This document shows, piece by piece, positions 20,861 to 32,833 of a stretch of DNA of 64,000 nucleotides. Each line of letters opens with the position of its first letter. Position 1 is the first letter of the stretch. This DNA is from Cryptomeria japonica (taxonomy: Eukaryota; Streptophyta; Pinopsida; Cupressales; Cupressaceae). Both the position numbers and the translations under genes were made by a program. The stretch spans positions 1-64,000 of the forward strand of contig NW_026729296.1 in NCBI RefSeq assembly GCF_030272615.1, written 5' to 3'. The notes beneath the pieces were generated by a model, which was not told the origin of the DNA, did no database searches, and saw only the letters and a list, made by a program, of their open reading frames with translations.

Positions 20861-23710
20861 AGACTTTAGACTCATCGGGACCATCCAGGTCTTGAGTCAC
20901 TCTCTAAAGACTACACTCCTCTACTAGGAGTGCATTGAGGTTGTTGTCCTTAGGAGTAAATAAAATAATATAAGTTTGAGTTCCACCTCAGAATTTGGCC
21001 TAAAGCCTCAGGAAGTCAAGCAAATCCATATGGGATTCCTTCCGAGTATGCATTGAAATATTTTTTTTATCTTCTGATTAGTATTTCTATACCCTTTGAT
21101 TGAGGAACCAAGGAACTTCGAAATCCAACTACTCGTCTTTAACCAAAATCCTAGACCCCATCTGCAAACACCTGAGTACTAGGGACAACTTTGTCCCTAG
21201 ACTACCTACATACCTGTTTCGGCATGGGATCAAGGCATAAATTATGTAGTTCTAGTTTCTAATTATGGTTTAATGTAAATTGTTTGGTGGGTATGCAACC
21301 CTTTCTAGGATCAATGTCCCAAATAGTTTCTCTGCGATTGCTACCCACGATGGTAGCTCTATAGAAAACAGGCTCAGGGCAGCCTTCTATTTTTAACCTA
21401 AAACAACTAAGTCCTATTTCCTATCATGTGCGTCACCCTCGACCCATTATCATCTGTCGAAAACCATCAAGATAAAATAAATTCCAAAATATCACGCACA
21501 ACCAACCCTAATGGGGTTTTCTAAGGTTTAACTGAGCGTATGTAAATTCATTTAAAATTTATGTTTTTAGATTATCGATCGAAGGGGGATTACCTGCCCT
21601 TTGGATTTTAACTTTCAATGAACCTTATTTCTCCCCAACGATTTATATGGATGATGCCATAGACGTCATTGTTGCAGCTTTAATAGGCATTAAGTGTAGT
21701 AGTTCAACACGACAATATTACTTGTAAGTGTGACCCAAAAGCACCATAGATACCGAAAGTTGCTTAGGTTTTTGGTTTCAACTCTTCTTGTTTAGTTGTC
21801 TAGCTAAGAATTTCAACTATAAATGTATGAAACTTAAATAAACATTATACTAATACAACTATGAAAATGGAACTATTTCATGCAAGAAATTGAATGCTTG
21901 AAAAATAACTAAGATTCTAATTCTATAAAATGAAAGGAACACTTGCTTGAGAATGAAAGTAACAAATCAACTACTTAGAAATTATTGGTATTTTTTTAAG
22001 GAAAAGACTAGTAGGTCTAATTACTTGAAAGGTAACTTTGCATAAGAAACAAGTATAAACATTAATTCACCTTGTTGAGGTATATAAATTATTTAAAAGA
22101 AAGCTATAAATCTAAGTCATTTACTTGGAGAAGTAATTCTCTTAATCCTTAATACTTGTACTAAATGAAGGATTCTAAATGGTTGACAAATATATAAAGA
22201 ACTTAAGTGATTGAAAGTATAGAATGTCTCAAGAGAATCTATTTATTATTAACTAGTGATACTTAATGTAAAGAATTAAAACTTTGAAATAAGTTCCTTT
22301 GTTTAGCTTGTGGACAGGGTTTTTTTTTCTTCCAAGGAGTACTATTTTTCATTCCCTTTGTTATCTTAAATCAAGCTAATTTATTTCATAAGGAAACTTG
22401 GCTAATTTATTTTTTTATCTTTATTTTTAAAATATTTTTAACATCTAGAGAATAGAATTTATTTTTTAAATGTTAACTAACAATTTGGTCAATTGAGATG
22501 TAGATCTATTAAATCCAAAAGAATCTATTAAATCTGTAAATGATGAAGTCATTAATTAAAATAAATCAATTTATTACATCCCCTTTTGTCAAAGTCTTCA
22601 ATAAAAATAAATTCTCAAAAAAATTCAAACTTACATATTCCTCTATCAATAATAATAATTTTTAATTTTTTTTAATTATCAACAATATAAATTAATAATT
22701 AACAATATAAACCAAAAAAAATTATAAATAATTTTTTAATTATTAAATAATCTCAAATATAAATTAATTTACAAATATAACCTCAAATTAACTTTTTTTC
22801 TTTTCTAATATAAATTAAAATAAATATTTAAAGTTTACTAAATAAAATTTTAAAAAAATAAAAATAAATTTTTTTAAGTATAATAAAAATGTTAAAAAAT
22901 AGTGGGCAGGGGAAGGGCTCTGTGGGCCCCACACCCCTGCAGCCCTTGTCTGCAAGAGCAGGGGTGTGACCACTACACGAGCATGACTGCAAGGGAGTGG
23001 GGGGTATTTGAAATTCAAAATTTATTATTATTGTATTATATTTTATTTTATATTTATATTTTATTATTATATTAATTTTGTATATGCATTAATAATTTTA
23101 TTTAATTAATTAATTAATTTTATTTTTTTTTCCTTTTATTTGTTTCAAACTATTTTATTTGTATTCATATATAAATATAGTTATATGTATATTTTGTTTA
23201 AAATCAAGAAACAAATTATTATTTTATATTTAATTTTATCAAAAATAAAAGGTAATTTGTTTAATCAAAATGAAGTATTTTCTAAAGAAAAATTAAAATA
23301 AAGTAATCATTGTTTACAAATTTTTGAAAAGAAAATTACTAACTTATTGACCCAAAACAAGGTAAGATATACAAATTTTCTTTATACATTACTAACTTTT
23401 TAACCCAAAACATAGACAAGATAAACAAATTTATGCATATTAATTTTTTCTATCAAAATCTGAAAACAAGGAAATTTCTTTTGAAAGATATGCAAATCCC
23501 ATATTATTTAGCCCTCCAATTTTCTAATTTGAAACAAAATATCAAAAAGCAACACACATGCAAATATGAATCCCCACCCTTATTTTGAAAAGAAATCATG
23601 CAGTAAGTAAGGAGGGAACCTGGATCTGCTTGATGAGTGAATTCGTTGTTGTTGAATCAACCTTTTGTTGCCCAGCTATCTTCCTTCGATCCTTGTCCTG
23701 CAACCAGGTG
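20861..23710. other. Long stretch without a recognisable gene
   Basis: About 2.8 kb of mostly AT-rich sequence. The part at 22630-23300 is nearly pure A/T, interrupted by a GC-rich patch at about 22903-23005 that contains GTGGGCCCCAC. A short hairpin-capable phrase AGGGACAACTTTGTCCCT lies at 21181-21198. I see no gene, RNA or bounded repeat. Confidence 0.4.
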
Positions 23711-23715
23711 TAGAT

Positions 23716-24107
23716 TGTTGATTTTATTGTAGCTATGGTCGGAATCCACATGCCGACATTGATATCACAAACGTTGTGATTATATTTATATTATTATTAT
23801 GAGATAATATAATTATATTATAATTATAATGTATAATTATTATATTATATGATAATACAGTAATTATTATATTATATTAATATAGTAATAATTGGTGCCA
23901 CTTGGAAGAGTGGCGACCCTTGGTGTATAGACATCTCTCACATATACATAATGAGATGTGTGATCTCATTCAAAGGTGGACACAACAAGATAAATATGCA
24001 GATCAATATAAACTAGAGTGCTTAGGGGAGACAAATATATCATGCATGGTTGGGAGGGCAATAAGAGTTATTGCCCATGGTTAATCGAGCATACCAAAAA
24101 GATAACA
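23716..24107 (+). repeat. 5' LTR of the 23.7-kb element
   Basis: 392 bp, TGTTGATTTT...AGATAACA, with an AT-only middle section (TATTATTATTATGAG and similar) that differs in length from the 3' LTR. A 60-codon open frame in its 3' half is conserved in the other LTR. Confidence 0.92.
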
Positions 24108-24121
24108 TGGTATCAGAGTGG
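24108..24121 (+). other. Primer-binding site (initiator tRNA-Met type)
   Basis: TGGTATCAGAGTGG directly follows the CA end of the 5' LTR, as expected for minus-strand priming in copia elements. Confidence 0.9.
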
Positions 24122-25548
24122 GTACGAAACCGAGGAAAGGAGTGACGAATAACATTAGTGCCAATCATTTTATCTTATTAAAAATAAAATAAAAAAGAAA
24201 TCTTATACAGCAAAGGGAATAATAAGCAGCAATAATGATATTGTAATGATGAAAGAGATTTATTCATAATTAAAGTCAGTAACTACATAAAGTTGTGATG
24301 TGCAAAATAAGAATTGATAGCGATCAATATTATCTATTCTCAAGCAATGCTTATGAGCAATAATAAGAGAGTAAAAGTTTACAAGTAGCCACAATGAGGA
24401 ATAAGTAAGTGCATATTTAAGACTTTATCATGATACATTTAAATGATAAATAAAGTGATAGAGATTAAAGGTAGCCAATTGTGCTTGAGAAATGTAATGG
24501 TTAATTACATAGCAAAGGTGGTAGTAAATGTGCTTATTAAACAACAACAATGGAAGCTATTAAGAACAAAATGAATGGTAGCAATTAAAAAATAAACACG
24601 AGATTAAAGTTATGTTGTGTGCAACATGAAGCCAAACGATAGATACAAGTCTAGAATTTTATTAAAAAAAAATATTGTGACTATCTTCAAGGAAAATTAT
24701 TAACAAGACTATTAGCGGAAATATAGTAAAGAGAACATGATGGCCGACTTTCTTAAAGGCATTGATCAACAATCATTAAGGAAATGTTTGATTTATTAAT
24801 GAGCGGTGATTAATAAGATACTCAACAAGTAGTTGTTTATCTAAAATAAGGATTGTTTATATTAATTATAAACAAAATACAAAGAGTTTGATTAATGATG
24901 AGGATGGAGATTGCATTCAAGGGTGGATGAGCTTGATACATCCTGTGACAAAGTATCACATGGTACTACTATGAAATTGAGTTGGTGGTTGGAGACGTCT
25001 CTTCAAAGAGGAAGAATCAAGAATCAGAGGGAGCACCTAAGAGGATGTGCTTCGATTAACATCCGAGGATCTTGGTCAAATTGGTTCAGAGGGAGTGGAC
25101 CATGTCAAGATGGTTTCTCTAGTGATCAGTTAAAGGACTATGATTCATGGGATGGATTCCCATGACCTTTATGTTGCCTTTATGAAGCCCTAGCTGAGAT
25201 CGAGTCTCAGCATCATTGATTTAGTTATATGTTATACTAATGTATTCCTTTTTTTTCAAAAGATGTTTAAAGTGTAAACTCTTGATTAATGCATTTCTCT
25301 TTGAGGGAGACTTGAGGTGAAAGCCCTTATCTCACCCTCTAATATGGTTCATGGTGGGTGTCATGTGTGTGACGCCATGACAATACCACGTGAGAGAGTC
25401 TATGGTGATTTTCTTGCACTTGTGTGTTTACCCTTTCGATGAGCCATGGTGAATATCATTGTGAGGTGAGGATCTCACAATGATGAACACTTGTACACCT
25501 CACCATTATTGTAAGGTGACTATCTCACAATAATGGTTGTATATATTA

Positions 25549-25780
25549 GTATGGTGGATATAACGTGAAGTGATATCTATGGATATGCCATAATGATTGA
25601 TATCTCATGAGGTGATATCTATGGATATGTCATAATGGTTGATATCATGTGAGGTGGTATCTATGGATAAGCCATAATGGTGGATATTACATGAGGAGAT
25701 ATCTATGGTAGATATCACATGAGGTGATATCCATGGATAAGCCATAATGATTGATATCACAATGAGGTGATATCTTTCCT
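25549..25780 (+). repeat. Degenerate GATATC-rich minisatellite inside the LTR element
   Basis: A unit of about 45-60 bp built from the phrases TGAGGTGATATCTATGGATA, GCCATAATGGTTGATATCA and variants repeats about five times. Because GATATC and ATGGATAT phrases face both ways, the region can also fold on itself. Open frames here are repeat by-products. Confidence 0.7.
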
Positions 25781-25982
25781 TTCCACATATGGATGTAGCC
25801 ATTGTGGACAATCATCACAAGAAGTGATGTAACTTATTAAAGGTTAAGAAGGATTACTCCCTAGCTAAGAGGGAGTGTTGATATTTATAGCTAAAGTCGG
25901 ATCCTTGTTTGGGCCGACCTAATGAAGAAGTGCTTCATTAAATATAAACATTGAGTAGGATTTCTCTCTAGCTAAGAGGGAG

Positions 25983-26373
25983 TGTTGATTTTATTGTAGC
26001 TGTGGTCAAAAATCACATACCGACATTGATATCACAAAGGTTGTGATTATATTTTTATTATTATTATGGGATAATATAATTATATTATTATGTCATAATA
26101 TAATATAATTATAATTATTTAATGTATAATTATTATATTATATTAATAATGTAATAATTGGTGCCACTTGGAAGAGTGGCGACCCTTGGTGTATAGACAT
26201 CTCTCACATATGCATAATGAGATGTGTGATCTCATTCAAAGGTGGACACAACAAGATAAATATGTAGATCAATATAAATTAGAGTGTTTGGGGGAGACAA
26301 ATATATCATTTATGGTTGGGAGGGCAATAAGAGTTATTGCCCATGGTTAATCGAGCATACCAGAAAGATAACA
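25983..26373 (+). repeat. 3' LTR of the 23.7-kb element
   Basis: 391 bp, same termini as the 5' LTR, preceded by CTAGCTAAGAGGGAG. About 110 bp upstream (25863-25900) a second tract, CTAGCTAAGAGGGAGTGTTG, is followed by an LTR-start-like phrase, suggesting a small internal duplication of the tract and LTR head. Confidence 0.92.
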
Positions 26374-26378
26374 TAGAT

Positions 26379-26599
26379 CTTCTCCAAAACCCCTGGAAAT
26401 TCCTATCTCCTACAAAAAATAATATGTCTACCAAATTCCCCCTACAACTAACATGATTTGTAAGAATTCAAAACTACTTTTCACAAAACAAATGAACTCC
26501 CCATTTTAGAAATCTAGAACTCAATATATAGAAAAGAGAGTCATTTTCCCACTACCAAGAAAATTAATTGATTTTGAGAATCTTTTCCAAAATTAATTC
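26379..26599. other. Short spacer between two transposable elements
   Basis: About 220 bases of AT-rich DNA with no features, lying between the TSD of the LTR element and the TSD of the minus-strand LINE. Confidence 0.4.
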
Positions 26600-26792
26600 C
26601 ATGCAAAAATGATTGTTTTTGATTAATTAAAAACAGGTTTTAAGGGACCCGAAACCCAGATACATAAGAAAGATATTCAAAATAGCAACAAAATACTACA
26701 GCAGCAAAACACCAGCAAAAAGACCAACAACAAAGGAAAGGACAACAAAAGGCTAGCAAGAAATTGGCCCCAAGCCTAGCAAAAAACAAAAT

Positions 26793-28660
26793 TTAGAAAT
26801 CCTTCATGGTTTCTTCTGCTTCCTGTACCAAAAGCATCATTGCTTTTGCCGCTTCCCTCAAATTAGTATTTTCCTGAGCAGTCTGGCTATCTTTCATCTT
26901 CATTTCCTTCTCCGTCGTAGTCTGCCTGGTTCTGCGCCTAGAGGTCTGGTGGCTTAGGCTGGAAGTAGGAGAATCTTCAATAACCACCAGGTTCTTCTCC
27001 TGGTTTTTCTTTTCCAGGTGATTCACCAGCGCATTCATATTCTGGGAGGAGACTTTTAGAACCTGGAGGCTATGATCCATAAGGCTTTTTGCGCTTTCTC
27101 ATTTCTAGCCATCTAGGCATTGACATTGTCCATATCCTCCTCCACCTATTCCTTCAAAATTTTGATGACGTCCTCTAGGTGTTTTAGGTCGCCTTTAATC
27201 AAGTCTTTCTCCAGCCAGTCTTCCATTTCCATTTCTTCCTCTGCTTCACTATGCTCCATTTCCTCGTGTTGCTTCCTAGAATCAGACATGTTGATCAACT
27301 TGTTGATCTAAACTTCCAACTCCCTCTGTTTACCCTGCATGTTGGTAATGTTTTCCACCACCCACTTCTGAAAATTGAAGAATTCAAGGGTGTAATTGTG
27401 GGCGGTATCCAGAATGGTTTCTGCAGAATCCTTGCTTTGTTCCGTCTCCTCCGCATTAGGGTTTTCACCTTCCTTAGACTTCAGAGCCTCTTTCGCAGTT
27501 TCTGAGACATCAATATTATGTTGACAATTCTCAGAATTGCCCCCTTCCTCTCCTTCCCCATACTCCTCCTCCTTATTGATCTCCTTTTTAGAAGTTTCTT
27601 CATTATTTTTTCCTCCTTCTTCCTCACAAAGCACATCTATTTCTTCCTGCACAATAATCTTCCTTTTTTTATGGGTAGGGGTTTTAGTCTCCTTAGTCAA
27701 ACCAGAGTCTATGTTTTTCTCAAAAATTTGAGCATTGAGAATTAAAGGGTCATCCTTTGTTGCCCTAGTCTTATCCTTCATATATTCATAAATCAATAGA
27801 ATGAGACCCTGGTGCACAAGAGGGTAGGAGTTGGGTTTTTTAATGCGGTCGGCCTAGCTCTCGTTAAGAGAAGAAGCAAGATAGAATGGTAAAGAAATTT
27901 TCACCCCATGGCAGAAGTGGTTCAAGATGGCGAAGTGATAGTTGTAAATTTTTGTAAACCTACCATCCACAGTTAAATATTCCATTAATGCCCTAAGAAT
28001 TTTTTGCCAGAAAGGTTTTACCTATTGGGGGGTGAAGTAAGATATATTAGCCTTCTTCTCTAGGTTGCTCTTATCATCCTCTATCTTAGGGAAGTTTTTG
28101 AAGGCCTTAACGGCGTACTTTCTATCCCTATAGAATTTGGTCCTCTCCATCTTGAGCCCTGTGACCTCCGAGATCAGGCTTTCATCAATGTGCCAGATTT
28201 CCCCAAACAGGGTAGCCTTGTTATTGCTCCAGCTTTTTGCGAACCCCTAAGAAACAGAGCTTCTACTACCATGGAGCTTCTCCATATAATCTGTGAACCC
28301 ATGTCGATGGAGCCTTCTCCACACCTTCCTTTCACTCTTCCAATGCTCACAACCAGACGGTTCATTCCTGTTAAGGCTGCCTCCCATTCTGCTTTCTAGG
28401 TCACAATCACCTCTGTTGCAACTCTTGGCCCGCAAGTAAAACTCTGTGTTTTTGGTTTCTCCTTGAAAAGATACTTTCACAATTTTGAAATTGCCTTTCA
28501 TGTTCATACAAACTTGGCTATTATTACAATTACCTCTCGTACACATGTGTTCTTGGTTATGATGCCTAGAAGCACTCATCGACCGACAGTTCATCCGCCT
28601 CCAAACTCTGTCATTGGTACACGTTCCCCAGAATTCAATCATAATATTTGCTTGCTCCAT
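26793..28660 (-). pseudogene. LINE ORF3: unknown domain plus acidic, charged tail
   Basis: Starting with ATG at 28658-28660, just upstream of and overlapping the ORF2 stop, a single frame runs to about 27085. It contains a few stops (28247-28249, about 28025, about 27857, 27308-27310 and two more near 27120-27160). A frameshift follows, and the C-terminal part ends at 26793. Intact, it would be about 620 residues. The N-terminal 130 residues are Cys/Arg/Asn-rich. A globular region follows, with GFAKSWSNNKATLFGEIWHI, ESLISEVTGLKMERTKFYRD, LMEYLTVDGRFTKIY, YHFAILNHFCHGVKISLPFY and VHQGLILLIYEYMK. The tail is highly charged: Lys-rich, then Glu-rich stretches such as KKEINKEEEYGEGEEGG, and a coiled-coil-like segment. 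I do not recognise the domain. It loosely resembles plant mobile-domain-like proteins of retroelements. The same domain occurs at 47.6-48.3 kb. Confidence 0.65.
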
Positions 28661-31600
28661 TAAGGTGATCAAAATATAATTGTTCCTTAATCTCCCACTT
28701 AATGTGATCTTCCCCTATATATTTGACCCCCTTTTCCAAATTAACCCCTTCATTAGCAAGGATATCCACTACCTTGTTACCCTCTCTAAAAGTATAGGTT
28801 AAAATAATGCTAACATAGTTATTAAGGATAGTCTTAGCATTTTTAATAATATTAGCAATATTCTAGGAGATTGAACTAATACCTTTGAGGGCTTGTATAA
28901 TATTTAAGGAATCCCCTTCAAGCCAGATTTTATTAAATTTGAATTCCTGGGCTAACTGGAGGCTCTTAAGCATGGCCATAGCTTCAGCCACATGGTTGTT
29001 TTGGATTCCAAAAGGGGAAGCAAAAGCAACAATACACCTTCCTTGAGAATTTCTGATAACTCCACCTCCACTAGCCTTTCCAGTGTTCCCTTTGGCAGCC
29101 CCATCAAAATTAACCTTTATCCAGTCATAATCAGGGAACCTCCAAACAATGTTTTCTCTCTTCTTCTTGTTATCCACTCTATAGACCTTATCAATCAGGT
29201 TCCATTTAGTAATAATGCCTTTTTCCATATCATTCATGTTTATAATAGCCCATTGCTGATTATTCTTGTGAGGGATGTTGATGTTCTCCTTTATAGCCCT
29301 GCATATTTTTTCAAAGACAACCCGAGTATTACACTTTTCTTCCCTAAATATCATATTATTCCTTTCTTTCCAAATGCCCCAGCATATCATGGGGAGGGTC
29401 AGGGACCACAAGTTTTTAATAATTTGGCATTTGGTAGGATAATTCCATTGCCATATTATATCCTTAATGCTTTTGTTCATGACCCAATTAATTTTCCATT
29501 TTTCCCATATTTTACACCAGATTTCCCAAGTGAAGGAGCAATGAAAAAATAGGTGATCAATTGATTCCTCCTCCTTCTGACAGAGCTCACATCTGTTAGG
29601 GAAATTGAAACCCCTTCGAATTAAATTATCAATAGTAAGGATACTATTATGGGAAGCAAGCCAATAGAACATGTTGACTTTAGGGATCAAGATGTTGTTC
29701 CAAACTTTACTCCAAAAGGGATTGCGGATTTGAGAAAAAGTGTTTTTATAAGCAGAAGAAACTGTGAATTCACCTTTAGGGTCACTTTTCCAGAGGAAAA
29801 CATCATCATAGTTGTTGTTAGGGGAAAAGGACAGCAACTCTTTCTGAATAGAGGAAAGACTAGAATGGATGTCCTCAAGATTGGCCCATTTATTCTCCTT
29901 CCAATAGTCATAAACCATCAGCCCAAACCTCCTTTTACATTCTTCAATGACTTGATTGTTGTTTTGATCAAATAGGGCTTCATTCTTCATCCAGGGGTCT
30001 TCCCAAAACCTTATTCTATCACCTTTTCCAGGGACCCATCTAGCTCCAGCTTTTGCAACTTTTATGGCTTTGGTAACACTATTCCAGATGAAAGATCCAG
30101 CTGAGATATCTTCATCATTGAGGATCCCTTGGATAGTTTGATTCTTAATGTATTTGTCAAACCAAATTTGGCTCCAGTATTTCTTAATGTCAAAAGCTCT
30201 CCATAATTGCTTGGCAAGAAGAGCTTTATTAAAAATTTTAATAATTTTAATCCCCAACCCTCCTTTGTTCTTTGGTCTACACACCTTGTCCCATGCAATC
30301 AAAGGTATTCTCTTCTTTTCTTCAACTCCTGACCATAAGAATCTCTTTTGGATTCTTTCCATAGTTTCAACAATTTTAGCCGGAATACCAAATAGACTGA
30401 GGGCATAAACAGGGAGATTTTGAAGAGTTGCTTGGAGGAGCTGCATTTTCCCAGCTTGAGATAACATTGAGCCTTTCCATCCTGCAAGTCTCTTATTAAT
30501 TTTATCAATGATCATATTCCAGAAAGAATTTGGGGGAGCCATCCCTAAAGGAAGACCCGAGTAGGTAGAAGGCAACAAGTCCACTTTACATCCAATTATA
30601 TTGGCTATTCTCTGTTGTCTTATGACCGGAGTATTGAGAAAGTACATAGCTGATTTGTCCTAGTTAACTAGTTGACCAGTTGGCAAAGCATAGGAGTAGA
30701 GAGTAGTTTTGAAGGCTTCAGCCTCCTTGACTAAAGAATATCCCATGATGATAGTATCATCAACAAATTGTTGATGAGTGCAAAACACATTGGCAAAAGA
30801 AGGTTGAAGACCTCTGATAATTTTGCTTTGTTTCAATTTATGAATCATTCTACTCATACTTTCAGCCAGAATGGTAAAAAGGATAAGTGATATGGGGTGT
30901 CCTTGTCTTAGCCCTCTAGAGTTTTTAAAAAAATTTGTAGGAGATCCATTAACAGAAATAGAGAACATAGGAGAGTGATTAGTTCTCTAATTATTTTGAT
31001 AACCTTACCATCAAAACCAAAAGCCCCCATGATTTTAAATAGAACATCCCATTCAACTCTATCATAAGCCTTTGCCAAATCCAACTTTATCAAGAAACCT
31101 TCTTTCTTTGTATTGCTGAGAGAGTTTATGTTCTCATGAACAAGAATGATTGAATCAAGAATCTATCTACCAGGAACAAATCCTTTTTGCTCTTCAGATA
31201 TGATGAAGGGAAGCATCGCCAACATTCTAGTCATCATCACTTTGGATATTATTTTATAGAAAGAGTTGCATAGACTAATAGGCCTAAATTTTCCCATAGA
31301 ATCTTCCCCAGCAACTTTAGGGATTAAGGCAATAAAAGTGGAGTTCAATTCCTTAAGGAATCTTCTGGATCCAAAAAATTCTTTTACCGCATTAACCGTA
31401 TCCTTCCCCACAATATTCCAAAATTCTTGAAAGAAAAACATAGGGAATCCATCAGGGCCTGGAGCTTTATCCCCTTTAAAGGAGAAGACTTCTTTTTTGA
31501 TTTCTTCAGCAGACGAGATGACAACAAGGGTCTTATTCTGAAAAGGGTTTATAATATTAGGAATATTGTTGACCAGATTGAGTTGATGGGTCTGATCAAG

Positions 31601-32833
31601 ATCCTCATTACTAGACAAGAGCTGCTTGAAGAATCTAACAGCTTCATCTCTGATTTCATCCTTATTTGTCAAAGTGTTGCTCTCAACAGTTAACTTGATG
31701 ATTCTATTAGCTGCCTTATGTTTTAGGGAAGTCATGTGGAAAAACTTAGTGTTTCTGTCCCCTGCCTTCAGCCATATAGCCCTGGATCTCTGTCTCCAAT
31801 ATATTTATTCCCTTGAAATTATGGTATGAATGTTGTCAAGGACCTTATCTTCCATGGCTTTGGAATACTTTGTGTAGCCCTCTTTCTGGATGGAGATTCA
31901 AATCTAGTTCAGTTCCTCCTTTAGCTTTTTCTTTGAATCAAAAATATCACCAAAGACCTTTTTGTTCCAAGTCTTAATGTTGGTTTTGACATTTTAATGT
32001 CTTTTGGCAACTTTATACATGGTTGTTCCATTAATATCAAGATTCCACCATTCAGCAATGGACTTTTCAAGATTGGGGTGGGATATCCACATCTTTTCAA
32101 AGCGAAGGGGGAATCTTTGATTTTGCTTAAAGTTCTCAGCAAAAAAGGAAGTGGGATAATGATCTGATCCAATTCTATTAATGACAGAGAGGGAACAACT
32201 ATGAGAAAGAATCCAATCATTAGAGAGAAGAGCTCTATCAAGTCTTACCTGGATAAGATCTTCCCCATCTCTTCAGTTTGACCAAGTGTAGGAGGCTCCA
32301 CTGAGATCCAGATCAATGAGAGAATTGTCATTGATAAAGTCCATCAGGTCGGATCTGCTTTCAGGTTGAGCTTGACTACCTCCAAATTTTTCTCTATCTT
32401 GCAGAGGAGTATTGAAATCTCCCATTACAATCCAACTATTCATAGAGAAATTTTTCCTTTTTTGCTGAACTTTTTCCCAAAATTTACTTCTAGCATGTTT
32501 GGAATTAGGGGCATAGATGTTAGTTATAACAAATTCCTTCCCATCAAAAATATTTCTAGCTTTTAATGATAGAATATTGTCATCCTCTTCAATCATATCT
32601 CCAGAAGTTGTACTTTTATTCCATAATATAGCAACTCCTCCAGAGGCGCCATTTGAGCTACTACCACAGACTCCCCCATTTTTAAAAAACTTAATTTTCT
32701 CCACTTTTTCTTTGCTCATTTTAGTTTCCCAAATCAGGATAATATCCGGATTTTGATCTCGAATAAGATTCCTTAATATATCCTGTTTATTGAGACCGTT
32801 TAGGCCTCTAATGTTCCATGATATTACCTTCAT
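28635..32833 (-). pseudogene. LINE ORF2: endonuclease, reverse transcriptase, zf-RVT, RNase H
   Basis: Translation starts MKVISWNIRGLNG at 32833, and its ATG overlaps the ORF1 stop. The apurinic-type endonuclease includes IWETKMS, VAILWNK, NIYAPNSKHARSKFW and VMGDFNTPLQD, carrying the Glu and Asp that bind metal. A TGA at 32273-32275 falls in YTWSN*RDG. The reverse transcriptase follows in pieces: GDKAPGPDGFPMFFFQEFW, FRPISLCNSFYKIISKV, EQKGFVPGR, KLDLAKAYDRVEW, GLRQGHPIS and QFVDDTIIMG. There are stops at 31163-31165 and 30660-30662 and a frameshift near 30970. An open stretch of 594 codons (28863-30647) holds the thumb, the zinc-binding CELCQKEEESIDHLFFHC and a plant-type RNase H (VNFDGAAKGNTGKASGGGV, WLEGDSL, VVDILANEG). 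The product would nick target DNA and reverse-transcribe its own RNA. This copy cannot. Confidence 0.9.

Larger units (their letters stand above)
23711..26378 (+). mobile_element. Complete non-autonomous LTR retrotransposon (copia-like), TSD TAGAT
   Basis: The element has all structural hallmarks. There is a 5-bp target duplication TAGAT at 23711-23715 and 26374-26378. Two LTRs (23716-24107 and 25983-26373) begin TGTTGATTTT and end AGATAACA. A primer-binding site TGGTATCAGAGTGG at 24108-24121 is complementary to the 3' end of initiator tRNA-Met. A purine-rich tract (AAGAGGGAG) precedes the 3' LTR. In the last 205 bases the LTRs differ at about 8 positions, so insertion is not recent but the element is well preserved. 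The 1.9-kb interior lacks a gag-pol frame. The only hint of coding origin is YSKENMMADFLKGI near 24735, resembling the C-terminal RNase H end of a copia polyprotein. It would depend on another element for movement. Confidence 0.92.

Noticed and set aside
24911-25165. 84-codon open frame in the non-autonomous LTR element
   Set aside because: No recognisable Gag or other domain, and surrounding sequence is non-coding; likely chance.
28992-29552. 186-codon plus-strand open frame
   Set aside because: Antisense to the LINE ORF2 RNase H region, whose domain content is clear on the minus strand.
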